Source: Stutzerimonas stutzeri (lineage in GTDB: Bacteria > Pseudomonadota > Gammaproteobacteria > Pseudomonadales > Pseudomonadaceae). Taken from it: DNA of 64,000 nt. Under the pieces are notes generated by a model, which was not told the origin of the DNA, did not search any database, and saw only the letters and a list, made by a program, of their open reading frames with translations. Position 1 is the first letter of the stretch, and each line of letters begins with the position of its first letter. The stretch spans positions 62,001 through 126,000 of the forward strand of contig NZ_JAMOIC010000014.1 of NCBI RefSeq assembly GCF_024448895.1, read 5' to 3'. Of this stretch, positions 19,027-27,378 are shown piece by piece. The position numbers were made by a program, and so were the translations under genes.

Positions 19027-20106
19027 TCAGCGTAGCTCGACGGGAACCTGAGGCCCGGCTTTCTCCTGCCACGTGCCACTGAGTTGACCGTCGCGCTCTA
19101 GCAGAAGCTCGAACAGCGCGGGTCTCGCGTTCTGCTCTCGAAGCAGGATTCGACCCGCGTCGGGCTCTTGCCTCGCAGAGAGTTCTACCCTGGAGGCGTC
19201 TTCATTTCGGAAACTGAATGCCCTGGATGAGCCACCGGCGTCGGGCGGCGCGATGACTAAGGTTATTCGCTGGCGCCCGTTTACTACGCCGCGGTAGACG
19301 CCGCTTATCTGCGGCTTCGACAGGTCCCGGCAATCGCTGCGCTGTTCCAGTAGCAGACATCGCCCGTACGGACTCAGCTCCTGCGCAAGATCGGTGTAAG
19401 CGAAACTGTTCGAAAATTCGCCTAGATCATCCAGCGCGCGGACCGCATGAGCCGAGCAGCGTCCGGCAACCAGGGTCAGTTGCGTTGGCCCGAGTAAAAG
19501 TCGGCTATGGTCAAGATTGGTCTCGCGATGGCGCGGCAAGCATTCTTCGTACATCCCGCGCTGGATTTCGGCCGTCTCGGCGTCGTCAGCGCTGGCGCTG
19601 TTCGCTGAAAGCTGGGCCAGGAATGTTTCGAGACGCTCGACCCGCGCCTGGCTGATGCGCCGCCGCATGTTTTGCAGCCCCTGCTCGCTGAATAATTGTG
19701 ACAACGAGAGGGGCGAGCCATCGGCGAGGTCGAACGCGTAGTCTTTGCGGCCCAGGCTGAGATAGGGCCCGTAGTATTCACCAATGATCGCCAGCGATAG
19801 GAAGCCAGGGGTCTTGGCATGGATCTCATAATCCAGGCTGACGACACCCTGCCCTACGTCCTCTTGCGGCCAGACCCGCTCGAACGGCGACTGCTCGAAG
19901 CGACCTGGCAGCCCGTCGAGTTCGAAGGCGTGCAGGTAGATATTGATCCGCTCCGACGCCTTCGATTCGCCTTCGAGCAACGGGAAACGATAGGTCGACC
20001 ATTCGCTCCGCGTGGCTTCAAGGGTCGATATGCCTGGCTCTGCAAGCGATTGCAGCGATACGAAGGCAAGCAGACCAAGCGTCAGGAGTCGCCTTTTGCA
20101 TTTCAT
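19027..20106 (-). CDS. Exported protein, DUF3298-like
   Basis: 359 residues with a signal peptide (RRLLTLGLLAFVSLQSLAEP). The central region (SLDYEIHAKTPGFLSLAIIG, then YAFDLADGSPLSLSQLFSEQG) resembles DUF3298/RsiV-C-like domains of exported proteins. The rest has no motif I recognise. ATG 20106 follows GAGGT by 7 bases; a TTG immediately before is ignored. Codon use and GC appear like neighbours. Function unknown. Confidence 0.65.
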   Translation of the reverse strand: MKCKRRLLTLGLLAFVSLQSLAEPGISTLEATRSEWSTYRFPLLEGESKASERINIYLHAFELDGLPGRFEQSPFERVWPQEDVGQGVVSLDYEIHAKTPGFLSLAIIGEYYGPYLSLGRKDYAFDLADGSPLSLSQLFSEQGLQNMRRRISQARVERLETFLAQLSANSASADDAETAEIQRGMYEECLPRHRETNLDHSRLLLGPTQLTLVAGRCSAHAVRALDDLGEFSNSFAYTDLAQELSPYGRCLLLEQRSDCRDLSKPQISGVYRGVVNGRQRITLVIAPPDAGGSSRAFSFRNEDASRVELSARQEPDAGRILLREQNARPALFELLLERDGQLSGTWQEKAGPQVPVELR

Positions 20107-20226
20107 CAATATGACCTCAGCGCTGCTGTTCGGCAGTTTGGGGATACGGCTTGGCGCCCGATAGGCGCCTCCCGTTGGTGAACCGTTTCCGGTTACGCAC
20201 CGATCCCGGCCCTGCTCAGCTCGCGC

Positions 20227-20994
20227 TCAGTTAGGAGAGCGCCGCACCTGCAGCTTGCTGTACCCGGCTTGCGCATCGTCGCTGAATTCAATGAAGCCAC
20301 GTTTCGCCAGCTCACGGGCGCGCCAGTAGAGGAACAGGTCGGTCGCGAAGAAGCCGTTGCAATGGGCCATGACCTCGGCCATGGCGCGGGCCAGCGGCAT
20401 CCAGTCATTGCTGCAGGCCGCCTGCAGCTCGCTGTCAATCCGCGAGTGGTCTTCACCGACGAAACGCCCGTCGATCCAGCGACGTATGGCTGCGTTCTCT
20501 TTAACGGCGGCCCGCCATTGGCCAGCGAGTTCGGCGATGCGACCAGGCGCAACGAGGCGAGGTTGGTACAGCGCTGCCAGCGCATCCGGTGCATGCATGG
20601 ACACCGCCATACGCGTGCCGACTCGACTGTCACCGGTGCCACAGGCGACCTCATACAGCGGAATCGATGATCCTTCAAGGGCCGCCGCCACCCGCGCCAG
20701 CATCAACTGTTCAGAGGCGCTGTCGCCATGCCAGATCGTTATTTGCCGCGCTTGGTCAGGCAGCCGCGCCAGCCACTCAGCATCGCTGGCAATGCCCGAG
20801 AAATCCGGACGAGGCTCCAACCCGACAGGCCAGACGCCCTCCCAGAACGCCATGCGTGTCTCGCATGGCGGGGATTCGATATCAGCGAGCGGCCCGACAG
20901 CCAGGTCGTCGCGCAGGTTGAGAACCTCATTGCCCTCGGCCAACAGCTGCCGGACGCTGTCAGCGGCGAGATCGCCACAGGTGATATGCCACAT
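20227..20994 (-). CDS. DUF1835 domain protein
   Basis: 255 residues. The N terminus MWHITCGDLAADSVRQLL and the LRDDLAVGPL segment are the DUF1835 hallmark. No signal peptide or membrane helix, so cytoplasmic. Function unknown. It lies 16 bases downstream of yheV on the same strand and is probably in the prlC-yheV transcript. Confidence 0.8.
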   Translation of the reverse strand: MWHITCGDLAADSVRQLLAEGNEVLNLRDDLAVGPLADIESPPCETRMAFWEGVWPVGLEPRPDFSGIASDAEWLARLPDQARQITIWHGDSASEQLMLARVAAALEGSSIPLYEVACGTGDSRVGTRMAVSMHAPDALAALYQPRLVAPGRIAELAGQWRAAVKENAAIRRWIDGRFVGEDHSRIDSELQAACSNDWMPLARAMAEVMAHCNGFFATDLFLYWRARELAKRGFIEFSDDAQAGYSKLQVRRSPN

Positions 20995-21010
20995 GGCGAT
21001 CTCCAGTCTG

Positions 21011-21289
21011 TCAGTCGGGTTTTTTCTTCAGCTTTGGGTTGGGAAAGAACTGCACCGCCTGGACCTGCGGATCCGCCGCCTTCGGCTTGGCGTGGTTAAC
21101 GCGCGTGCCGAGCTCAGACGGCACCGACTGACCCTGGGCATTGAGCGTATCGGCGTAGCCGCATTCCACGCATTCGCGATGCGGGACGCCATCGACGTCC
21201 CACATCTTGATGCTGTCAGAAGCGCTGCACGCCGGGCACACGGCTCCGGCGATAAAGCGTTTCGTGGTCACCTCGGAATGGTCGCTCAT
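21011..21289 (-). CDS. yheV: YheV family putative zinc-ribbon protein
   Basis: 92 residues. Two cysteine pairs, CPAC and CVEC, about 20 residues apart form a likely zinc ribbon, as in YheV (DUF2387). The start overlaps the prlC stop (ATGA), an arrangement also seen in E. coli, where yheV lies beside prlC. Function unknown. Confidence 0.88.
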   Translation of the reverse strand: MSDHSEVTTKRFIAGAVCPACSASDSIKMWDVDGVPHRECVECGYADTLNAQGQSVPSELGTRVNHAKPKAADPQVQAVQFFPNPKLKKKPD

Positions 21290-23334
21290 GCCACTTCCTC
21301 GGTCAGGCCGAGATGGCGCAGCAAGGCGTCGGTGGACGGCTCACGGCCACGGAAGTCGACGAACAGCACCATGGGTTCCTGCGAGCCTCCACGCGCGAGG
21401 ATGGCATCCCGGAAGGCGCGGCCGGTATCGGCGTTGAACACGCCCTCCTCTTCGAAACGCGAGAAGGCGTCGGAGGACAGCACCTCGGCCCACTTGTAGC
21501 TGTAGTAACCGGCCGCGTAACCGCCGGAAAAGATGTGGGCAAAGCTGTTGGGGAAGCGATTGCTGGCCGGCGGACGCATCACCGAGACTTCGTCACGGAT
21601 GCTTTCCAGCACGTCGAGCACGCTGCGGCCGTCGCCGTGGGTAGCGTGCAGCTCGAAGTCGAACAGCGAGAATTCCAGCTGCCGCACCATCACCAGCCCG
21701 GACTGGAAGTTCTTTGCCGCCAGCATCTGGTCCAGCTTGTCCTGCGGCAGCCGCTCGCCGGTCTGGTAGTGACCGGAAATCAGCGCCAGGCCTTCAGGCT
21801 CCCAGCACCAGTTCTCCATGAACTGGCTCGGCAACTCGACGGCGTCCCAGGCCACGCCGTTGATGCCCGAGGCGCCAGCGTGCTCGACCTGGGTCAGCAG
21901 GTGATGCAGGCCATGGCCGAACTCGTGGAACAGTGTGGTGACTTCATCGTGAGTCAGCAGCGCCGGGCGCTCGCCTACAGGCGGGGTGAAGTTGCAGACC
22001 AGATTGGCCACAGGCGTCTGCAGCGTGCCCAGGCACGTGCGGCGCTTGTCGCGCGCGCCGTCCATCCACGCACCGCCGCGCTTGTTGGGCCGCGCATAGA
22101 GGTCAAAGAAGAAGCGCCCGACATGCTCGCCCTTCTCGCGGATCTCGAACAGGCGAACGTCCGGATGCCAGCTGTCGAAGTCTTCCAGCTCGTGAATCTC
22201 GATGCCGTAGAGGCGCTTGACGATGGCGAACAGGCCGGACAGCACCTTATCCACGGGGAAGTAGGCACGCAGCTCTTCCTGGCTCAGGCTGTAGCGCGCC
22301 TGGCGCAGCTTTTCGCCGAAGTAGTTGACGTCCCAGCTCTGCATATCGGTGATGCCGTGCTCGGCGGCAAAAGCGCGCAGCTCCTTGAGGTCGCGCTCGG
22401 CGAACGGCTTGCTGCGCTGGGCCAGGTCACGCAGGAAGCCCAGCACCTGATCGGTGCTCTCGGCCATCTTGGTCGCCAGCGACAGCTCGGCGTAGTTGCC
22501 AAAGCCAAGCAGCTTGGCCAGTTCCTGGCGCAGGTCGAGGATCTGCTCCATCACCGGGCCGTTGTCGAGCTGGCCGGCATTCGGCCCCTGATCGGAGGCG
22601 CGGGTGGAATAGGCAACATAGACCTCTTCGCGCAGCGCGCGGTTGTCGGCGTAAGTCATCACGGCGAAGTAGCTGGGGAATTCCAGGCTGATCAGCCAGC
22701 CGTCCAGCTCTTTGGCCTTGGCGGCCTCCGCCATCTGCGCTTTGGACGAATCGGTGATGCCGGCCAGCAGGCTTTCATCGGTGACGTGCTTGGTCCAGGC
22801 CTGGGTCGCGTCGAGCAACTGATTGGAAAAGGTGCTGCCCAGCTCGGAGAGCTTCATGCGGATCGCGCCGAAACGCTGTTGCTCGGCGGGCGGCAGGTCA
22901 ATACCGGACAGGCGGAAATCGCGCAGCGCATGTTCGAGGATGGTCTTCTGCGCGACATCGAAGCCGTCGGCTTCCGGACTCAGCGACAGCGCCTGATAGG
23001 CAGCAAACAGCTCGGCGTTCTGACCGAGTTCAGTGGCGTAGGCAGATAGCTTGGGCAGACAGGCCTCGTAGGCGCTGCGCAATTCAGCGCTGTTGCGCAC
23101 CGCATTGAGGTGGCTGACCGGACCCCAGGCGCGGCTGAGGCGCTCGTTCATCTCGTCCAGGCCCACCACCAGGGTGCTCCAGTCGAGGCTTTCGGCAGGC
23201 CGGCTGAGCAGTTCCTGCAGGGCGACGCGGTTGTCGCCAAGAATGGTGTCCACCGCCGGCTCGACATGCTCGGGGCGGATCTCGGAATAAGGTGGCAGGT
23301 CGAAATCCCGAAGCAGCGGATTGGTATCGGTCAC
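21286..23334 (-). CDS. prlC: Oligopeptidase A (M3 metallopeptidase)
   Basis: Cytoplasmic zinc endopeptidase that degrades peptides, including cleaved signal peptides. 682 residues, the usual length. The zinc motif HExxH is in TLFHEFGHGLHHLL (about residues 468-480), with the third ligand in the downstream ENWCWEPEGL helix. The N terminus NPLLRDFDLPPYSEIRPEH is typical. First gene of prlC-yheV-DUF1835. Confidence 0.95.
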   Translation of the reverse strand: MTDTNPLLRDFDLPPYSEIRPEHVEPAVDTILGDNRVALQELLSRPAESLDWSTLVVGLDEMNERLSRAWGPVSHLNAVRNSAELRSAYEACLPKLSAYATELGQNAELFAAYQALSLSPEADGFDVAQKTILEHALRDFRLSGIDLPPAEQQRFGAIRMKLSELGSTFSNQLLDATQAWTKHVTDESLLAGITDSSKAQMAEAAKAKELDGWLISLEFPSYFAVMTYADNRALREEVYVAYSTRASDQGPNAGQLDNGPVMEQILDLRQELAKLLGFGNYAELSLATKMAESTDQVLGFLRDLAQRSKPFAERDLKELRAFAAEHGITDMQSWDVNYFGEKLRQARYSLSQEELRAYFPVDKVLSGLFAIVKRLYGIEIHELEDFDSWHPDVRLFEIREKGEHVGRFFFDLYARPNKRGGAWMDGARDKRRTCLGTLQTPVANLVCNFTPPVGERPALLTHDEVTTLFHEFGHGLHHLLTQVEHAGASGINGVAWDAVELPSQFMENWCWEPEGLALISGHYQTGERLPQDKLDQMLAAKNFQSGLVMVRQLEFSLFDFELHATHGDGRSVLDVLESIRDEVSVMRPPASNRFPNSFAHIFSGGYAAGYYSYKWAEVLSSDAFSRFEEEGVFNADTGRAFRDAILARGGSQEPMVLFVDFRGREPSTDALLRHLGLTEEVA

Positions 23335-23562
23335 GGCAGTTGCCCCTTGAATAAGTGATCAGCCAGGCATGTTAAAGCCAATTGCCCGGCCGCGCAGCCA
23401 GCAAACGGCGCGATAGAGTGGCGCTATGGTTAACGGCATCGCAGGACTTGAGCGATCAAGTTGGTGCCGCCAAGCGCCATCAACGAACCCGCCTCTCCGA
23501 CCGAGTGCCTGTAATAACTGCGACGATTTCCTGCTGCGCGGGTTCCGTGATACCGCTCTTGC

Positions 23563-23876
23563 TAGGAGCCAGCTTGCTGGCGATCAAGTGCTCCGCTCAT
23601 GGCAGGCCGCTTCCGTGTGCCTATGCCAGAGATCGCCAGCAAGGACTCGGCCTCCCCCTAGCTCCTTCGGTTTGCGACAGCACGGTGTGTACAGCCGGAT
23701 CTCAGAAACACAACTGTCCGATATGCCCTGCGGCGCGGATTCCGCCGTACCTCTTCTGTAGGAGCCAGCTTGCTGGCGATCAAGTGCTCCGCTCATGGCA
23801 GGCCGCTTCCGCGTGCCTATGCCAGAGATCGCCAGCAAGGACTCGGCCTCCCCCTAGCTCCTTCGGTTTGCGACAG
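23563..23876. repeat. Duplicated REP doublet (118-bp direct repeat)
   Basis: Two 118-bp copies, 23563-23680 and 23759-23876, differ by a single base (TTCCGTGTG versus TTCCGCGTG). Each contains a REP core (GGAGCCAGCTTGCTGGCGATC) and, about 60 bases later, its inverted partner (GATCGCCAGCAAG), the layout of a REPIN. The region 23335-23949 contains no credible gene. Confidence 0.85.
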
Positions 23877-23911
23877 TTCCTCAATGCGGCGGGGGCCGCA
23901 ACAGGGCTCTT

Positions 23912-23934
23912 GTAGGAGCGAGCTTGCTCGCGAT
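23912..23934. repeat. Single REP sequence
   Basis: GTAGGAGCGAGCTTGCTCGCG followed by AT is the standard pseudomonad REP, a palindrome able to form a hairpin. It lies 15 bases downstream of the BASS transporter stop and may protect or terminate that transcript. Confidence 0.8.
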
Positions 23935-23949
23935 CAATGCACGCGGCAC

Positions 23950-24942
23950 CTACGACGCCGCATGCGATTCCGCGGGAAGCTCGGGACGGCGGGCATAGCG
24001 CTGCGCCAGCACCGTGCAGACCATCAGCTGGATCTGATGGAAGAGCATCAATGGCAGGATGATCATGCCGACCGCGCTGGTGGCAAACAGCACTTGGGCC
24101 ATCGGCACGCCCGTCGCCAGGCTCTTCTTCGAACCGGCGAACAGAATGGTGATGCGGTCTTCAAGGTTAAAACCAAACACCTTGGCCAGCACGCTGGTCA
24201 GCCACAAGACGATCGCCAGCAACAAGCAGCAGGCCACGGTCAATCCCAGCAGATGACCGAGCGGCACGGTCTGCCACAAACCGTCGACCACCGCGCCACT
24301 GAACGCGGTGTAGACCACCAGCAGGATGGAGCTTTGATCGACGGTCTTGAGCCAAGTCTTGTTGCGCGTCACCCAGGCACCAATCCAGCGCCGCGCGATC
24401 TGCCCGGCTATGAAGGGCACCAGCAACTGCAGGACAATCTTGCCGATGGAGTCCAGGGTCGAGCCGGTCTCGCCCTCGACGCCCATCAGCAGCAATACCA
24501 GCAACGGGGTGAGGAAAATGCCGATCAGGCTGGACGCCGCCGCGCTGCAGATCGCCGCCGGGACGTTGCCACGCGCCAGCGAAGTGAACGCAATGGCTGA
24601 CTGCACTGTGGCCGGCAGCGCGCAGAGATAGAGCATACCCAGGTACAGCTCGGTGCCGACCATGGGCGTCAATACGGGCTTGAGCGCCAACCCCAGCAAC
24701 GGAAACATCACGAAGGTGCAAGCGAAGACCAGCAGGTGCAGGCGCCAGTGACCGGCACCGGCAATGATCGCTTCACGCGACAGCTTGGCGCCGTGCATGA
24801 AGAACAGCAGCGCGATGGCCGCAGCGGTGAGCCACTCGAAGAACACCGCGACCTGCCCTTCGCAGGGAAACAGCGTGGCAATCGCGACCACCGCGAGCAG
24901 GGCCAGGGTGAAGTTATCGAAGAGCAGGCGGAGCTTGGCCAT
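23950..24942 (-). CDS. Bile acid:sodium symporter family (BASS) transporter
   Basis: 330 residues, nine to ten hydrophobic helices, YfeH/SBF-like type. Conserved segments include the GxxE-like YLGMLYLCALPATVQSAIAF and SLARGNVPAAICSAAASSLIG. Family members carry organic anions with sodium; the substrate here is unknown. ATG 24942 follows AAGGAA by 6 bases. An AraC-type regulator starts 83 bases away on the other strand and probably controls it. Confidence 0.85.
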   Translation of the reverse strand: MAKLRLLFDNFTLALLAVVAIATLFPCEGQVAVFFEWLTAAAIALLFFMHGAKLSREAIIAGAGHWRLHLLVFACTFVMFPLLGLALKPVLTPMVGTELYLGMLYLCALPATVQSAIAFTSLARGNVPAAICSAAASSLIGIFLTPLLVLLLMGVEGETGSTLDSIGKIVLQLLVPFIAGQIARRWIGAWVTRNKTWLKTVDQSSILLVVYTAFSGAVVDGLWQTVPLGHLLGLTVACCLLLAIVLWLTSVLAKVFGFNLEDRITILFAGSKKSLATGVPMAQVLFATSAVGMIILPLMLFHQIQLMVCTVLAQRYARRPELPAESHAAS

Positions 24943-25025
24943 TGGAATTTCCTTGGGGCTTGCGGGCAACAGGAATGGACCTTACCGTTGACAGCGCCTT
25001 CCGACTAACGCCAAGCAGGCACGAA

Positions 25026-25847
25026 ATGTCGCCAATCGGACAAGAAGCCGTCCTCATCACCCGTCTCAGCGAGCTTAAAGCGCTGCCGCGACCGGTCTAC
25101 GGCCAGCTGGACTCACCGCCCAACCTCAAGCTCGGCTACCGCCACAGCCATCCCTGGGTGCAGCTTTCTCATGCAGTCGAAGGCGTGCTTGAGGTACGGA
25201 CCGACCGCGGCCGCTTCATCGCCCCACCCCTGCGCGCGGTATGGATTCCGGCAGGCGTCACTCATCAGGTGTTCTGCGCGCCGGATACTTGCATCCGCAG
25301 CCTGTACATCGATCGCAGTGTAGCGGGCGTTGCGCCGGAGCATTGTCGGGTACTGCAGGTGAGCCCCTTGCTGCGCGAGCTGATCCGACATTTCAGCACC
25401 CTGCCTGAAGCCTATGCCGAAGACGGCGCGGAAGGTCGCCTGGTGCAGGTACTGCTGGACCAGCTGGGTTGCGCGCCGGAAGTCGAGCTGGTGTTGCCGC
25501 TGCCGGCCGAACCACGCCTGCAGCAGCTGTGCAAAAGCTTGCAGACACAGCCGGAATCCCAGGAAGGGCTGGCCGATTGGAGCCGAACCCTGGGGGTTTC
25601 CGAACGTACCCTTAGCCGCTTGTTTCTTCGCGAGACCGGGCTGACCTTCCGTGCCTGGCGCCAACGCTTGCGGCTGCTCAGCGCACTGCCGGCGCTGGAG
25701 CGCGGCGAGCGGGTCACCGACGTCGCGCTGGGCTGCGGCTACGAGTCCCTGTCGGCCTTCATCGCCGCGTTTCGCGAACAGTTCGGCGCCACGCCGGGCG
25801 AGTTCTTCCGGCCCGGCAGCAGTTCCGCCGCTGGGCCTGTCCACTAG
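25026..25847 (+). CDS. AraC-family transcriptional regulator
   Basis: About 273 residues: an N-terminal cupin sensor (HSHPWVQLSHAVEG, WIPAGVTHQV) and a C-terminal double helix-turn-helix (WSRTLGVSERTLSRLFLRE, VALGCGYESLSAFIAAFRE). ATG 25026 is chosen because AGG lies about 7 bases upstream; an ATG at 24975 would put the start against its own purine stretch. Divergent from the BASS transporter, so that gene is the likely target. Confidence 0.88.
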   Translation: MSPIGQEAVLITRLSELKALPRPVYGQLDSPPNLKLGYRHSHPWVQLSHAVEGVLEVRTDRGRFIAPPLRAVWIPAGVTHQVFCAPDTCIRSLYIDRSVAGVAPEHCRVLQVSPLLRELIRHFSTLPEAYAEDGAEGRLVQVLLDQLGCAPEVELVLPLPAEPRLQQLCKSLQTQPESQEGLADWSRTLGVSERTLSRLFLRETGLTFRAWRQRLRLLSALPALERGERVTDVALGCGYESLSAFIAAFREQFGATPGEFFRPGSSSAAGPVH

Positions 25848-25883
25848 AAACGCCCAATCCTTTTTGAGCTACAGGAGCAATTC

Positions 25884-26426
25884 ATGAGCATCCGAACCTA
25901 TCAGGGCCACACGCCAACACTCGGCGAACGCGTTTTCGTCGACCCCAGTGCGGTGCTTATCGGCGACATCGAAATTGGCGAAGACAGCTCCGTCTGGCCG
26001 TTGACCGTAATCCGCGGTGACATGCACCGTATCCGCATCGGCAAGCGCACCAGCATCCAGGACGGCAGTGTGCTGCACATCACCCACGCCGGCCCCTTCA
26101 ACCCGGATGGCTTCCCGCTGACCATTGGTGATGAAGTCACCGTCGGCCACAAGGTCACCCTGCACGGCTGCACCCTGGGCAGCCGAATCTTGGTGGGCAT
26201 GGGTTCGATCGTGATGGACGGCGCGGTGGTCGAGGATGAAGTGATCATCGGCGCCGGCGGCCTGGTGTCGCCGGGCAAGACCCTGCAAAGCGGCTTTCTC
26301 TACGTCGGCAGCCCGGTGAAACAAGCCCGGCCGCTGACGGACAAGGAGCGCAGCTTTTTCAGCTATACCGCGGGTAATTACGTGAAGCTGAAGGATCAGC
26401 ATCTGGAGCAGGCGTACGCTGACTGA
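25884..26426 (+). CDS. Gamma-carbonic anhydrase-like hexapeptide protein
   Basis: 180 residues of left-handed beta-helix hexapeptide repeats. Metal-ligand histidines appear in VLHITHAG, VGHKVTLHGC. It belongs to the YrdA/PaaY group, of which some members have carbonic anhydrase activity and others do not. CAGGAG lies 8 bases before the ATG. It follows the AraC gene by 36 bases and may share its transcript. Confidence 0.87.
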   Translation: MSIRTYQGHTPTLGERVFVDPSAVLIGDIEIGEDSSVWPLTVIRGDMHRIRIGKRTSIQDGSVLHITHAGPFNPDGFPLTIGDEVTVGHKVTLHGCTLGSRILVGMGSIVMDGAVVEDEVIIGAGGLVSPGKTLQSGFLYVGSPVKQARPLTDKERSFFSYTAGNYVKLKDQHLEQAYAD

Positions 26427-26439
26427 CATGTTCGTAGCG

Positions 26440-26582
26440 GATCGCCAGCAAGCTGGCTCCTACGAAAGGCAGTGCCATGTTCAGTTCAAGGCCCTGCGAC
26501 TCTGGCGCGGTTGCTGATCCAATCCGGATTGAATTCCAGATTGCGCTATTGGTGATCCGTAGGAGCCAGCTTGCTGGCGATC
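26440..26582. repeat. Inverted pair of REP sequences (REPIN-like)
   Basis: GATCGCCAGCAAGCTGGCTCC at 26440 and its inverse GGAGCCAGCTTGCTGGCGATC ending 26582 face each other across about 95 bases. Same REP family as at 23.6 kb. No gene lies in 26427-26733. Confidence 0.85.
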
Positions 26583-26733
26583 ATGGCGACGTTCAAGAAA
26601 GCATCCCGCCAAACACCTCGATGCGCTGCCCGCTGATCCCTTGCGCCGAGCCCACGCTTGCCGGTGCTCTGGTTTGCCGGCTAAGCGCCGAGTGCGGGAC
26701 AATCGGCGGCCACCCAGCAGCCGGCTCGCCTTC

Positions 26734-27378
26734 ATGCATCATTCGACCATCCTCTTCGACCTCGACGGCACCCTCACCGACCCGCGCGAAGGCATCACCC
26801 GCTCGATCCAGCATGCGCTGGCCAAGCTCGGCATCGAAGAGCCGGAACTGACCAAGCTCGAACCCTTCATTGGGCCGCCGCTGCTGCAGGCCTTCATGGA
26901 GTTCTACGGCTTTGACGAAGCCCGCGCCTGGGAAGCGGTCGGGCACTACCGCGAGCGTTTCAAGACGGTCGGCCTGTATGAAAACCTGCTGTTCGAAGGC
27001 GTTTTGGAAATGCTTGAACACCTGCGCGGACAAGGCCGGACGCTTTATGTGGCGACATCCAAACCATCGGTATTCGCCCGCGAGATCGCCCGGCATTTCG
27101 CCTTCGACCATCACTTCAAAGTGATCTACGGCAGTGAGCTGGACGGCACCCGCACCAACAAGGTCGAGCTGCTGGCGCACCTGATTGCAGAGGAAAGGCT
27201 GGATGCAGAGCGGACGCTGATGATCGGCGACCGCAAGCACGACCTGATCGGCGCTCACCGCAACGGCTTGCAGGCGGCTGCAGTGGGTTACGGCTTCGGC
27301 AGCCACGCCGAGCTGATGGCCGAATCGCCGGCCTATTACTACGCCACGCTGCCGGCGCTGCGCGCGGCCTTCAGCTAG
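26734..27378 (+). CDS. HAD-family phosphatase (Gph-like)
   Basis: 214 residues. HAD motif I is FDLDGTLTDP, motif II the threonine/serine in LYVATSKPS, motif III the lysine around TNKVELL and motif IV MIGDRKHDLIGA. Helical cap between motifs I and II fits the phosphoglycolate-phosphatase subfamily. ATG 26734 gives the standard start two residues before motif I; the longer frame adds 31 Arg-rich residues. No clear ribosome site. The end overlaps the convergent PhoD-like gene by 8 bases. Confidence 0.87.
   Translation: MHHSTILFDLDGTLTDPREGITRSIQHALAKLGIEEPELTKLEPFIGPPLLQAFMEFYGFDEARAWEAVGHYRERFKTVGLYENLLFEGVLEMLEHLRGQGRTLYVATSKPSVFAREIARHFAFDHHFKVIYGSELDGTRTNKVELLAHLIAEERLDAERTLMIGDRKHDLIGAHRNGLQAAAVGYGFGSHAELMAESPAYYYATLPALRAAFS

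Noticed and set aside
21313-23049. A 578-codon plus-strand frame
   Set aside because: Antisense to prlC, whose zinc motif and full length are clear; no ribosome site or known motif.
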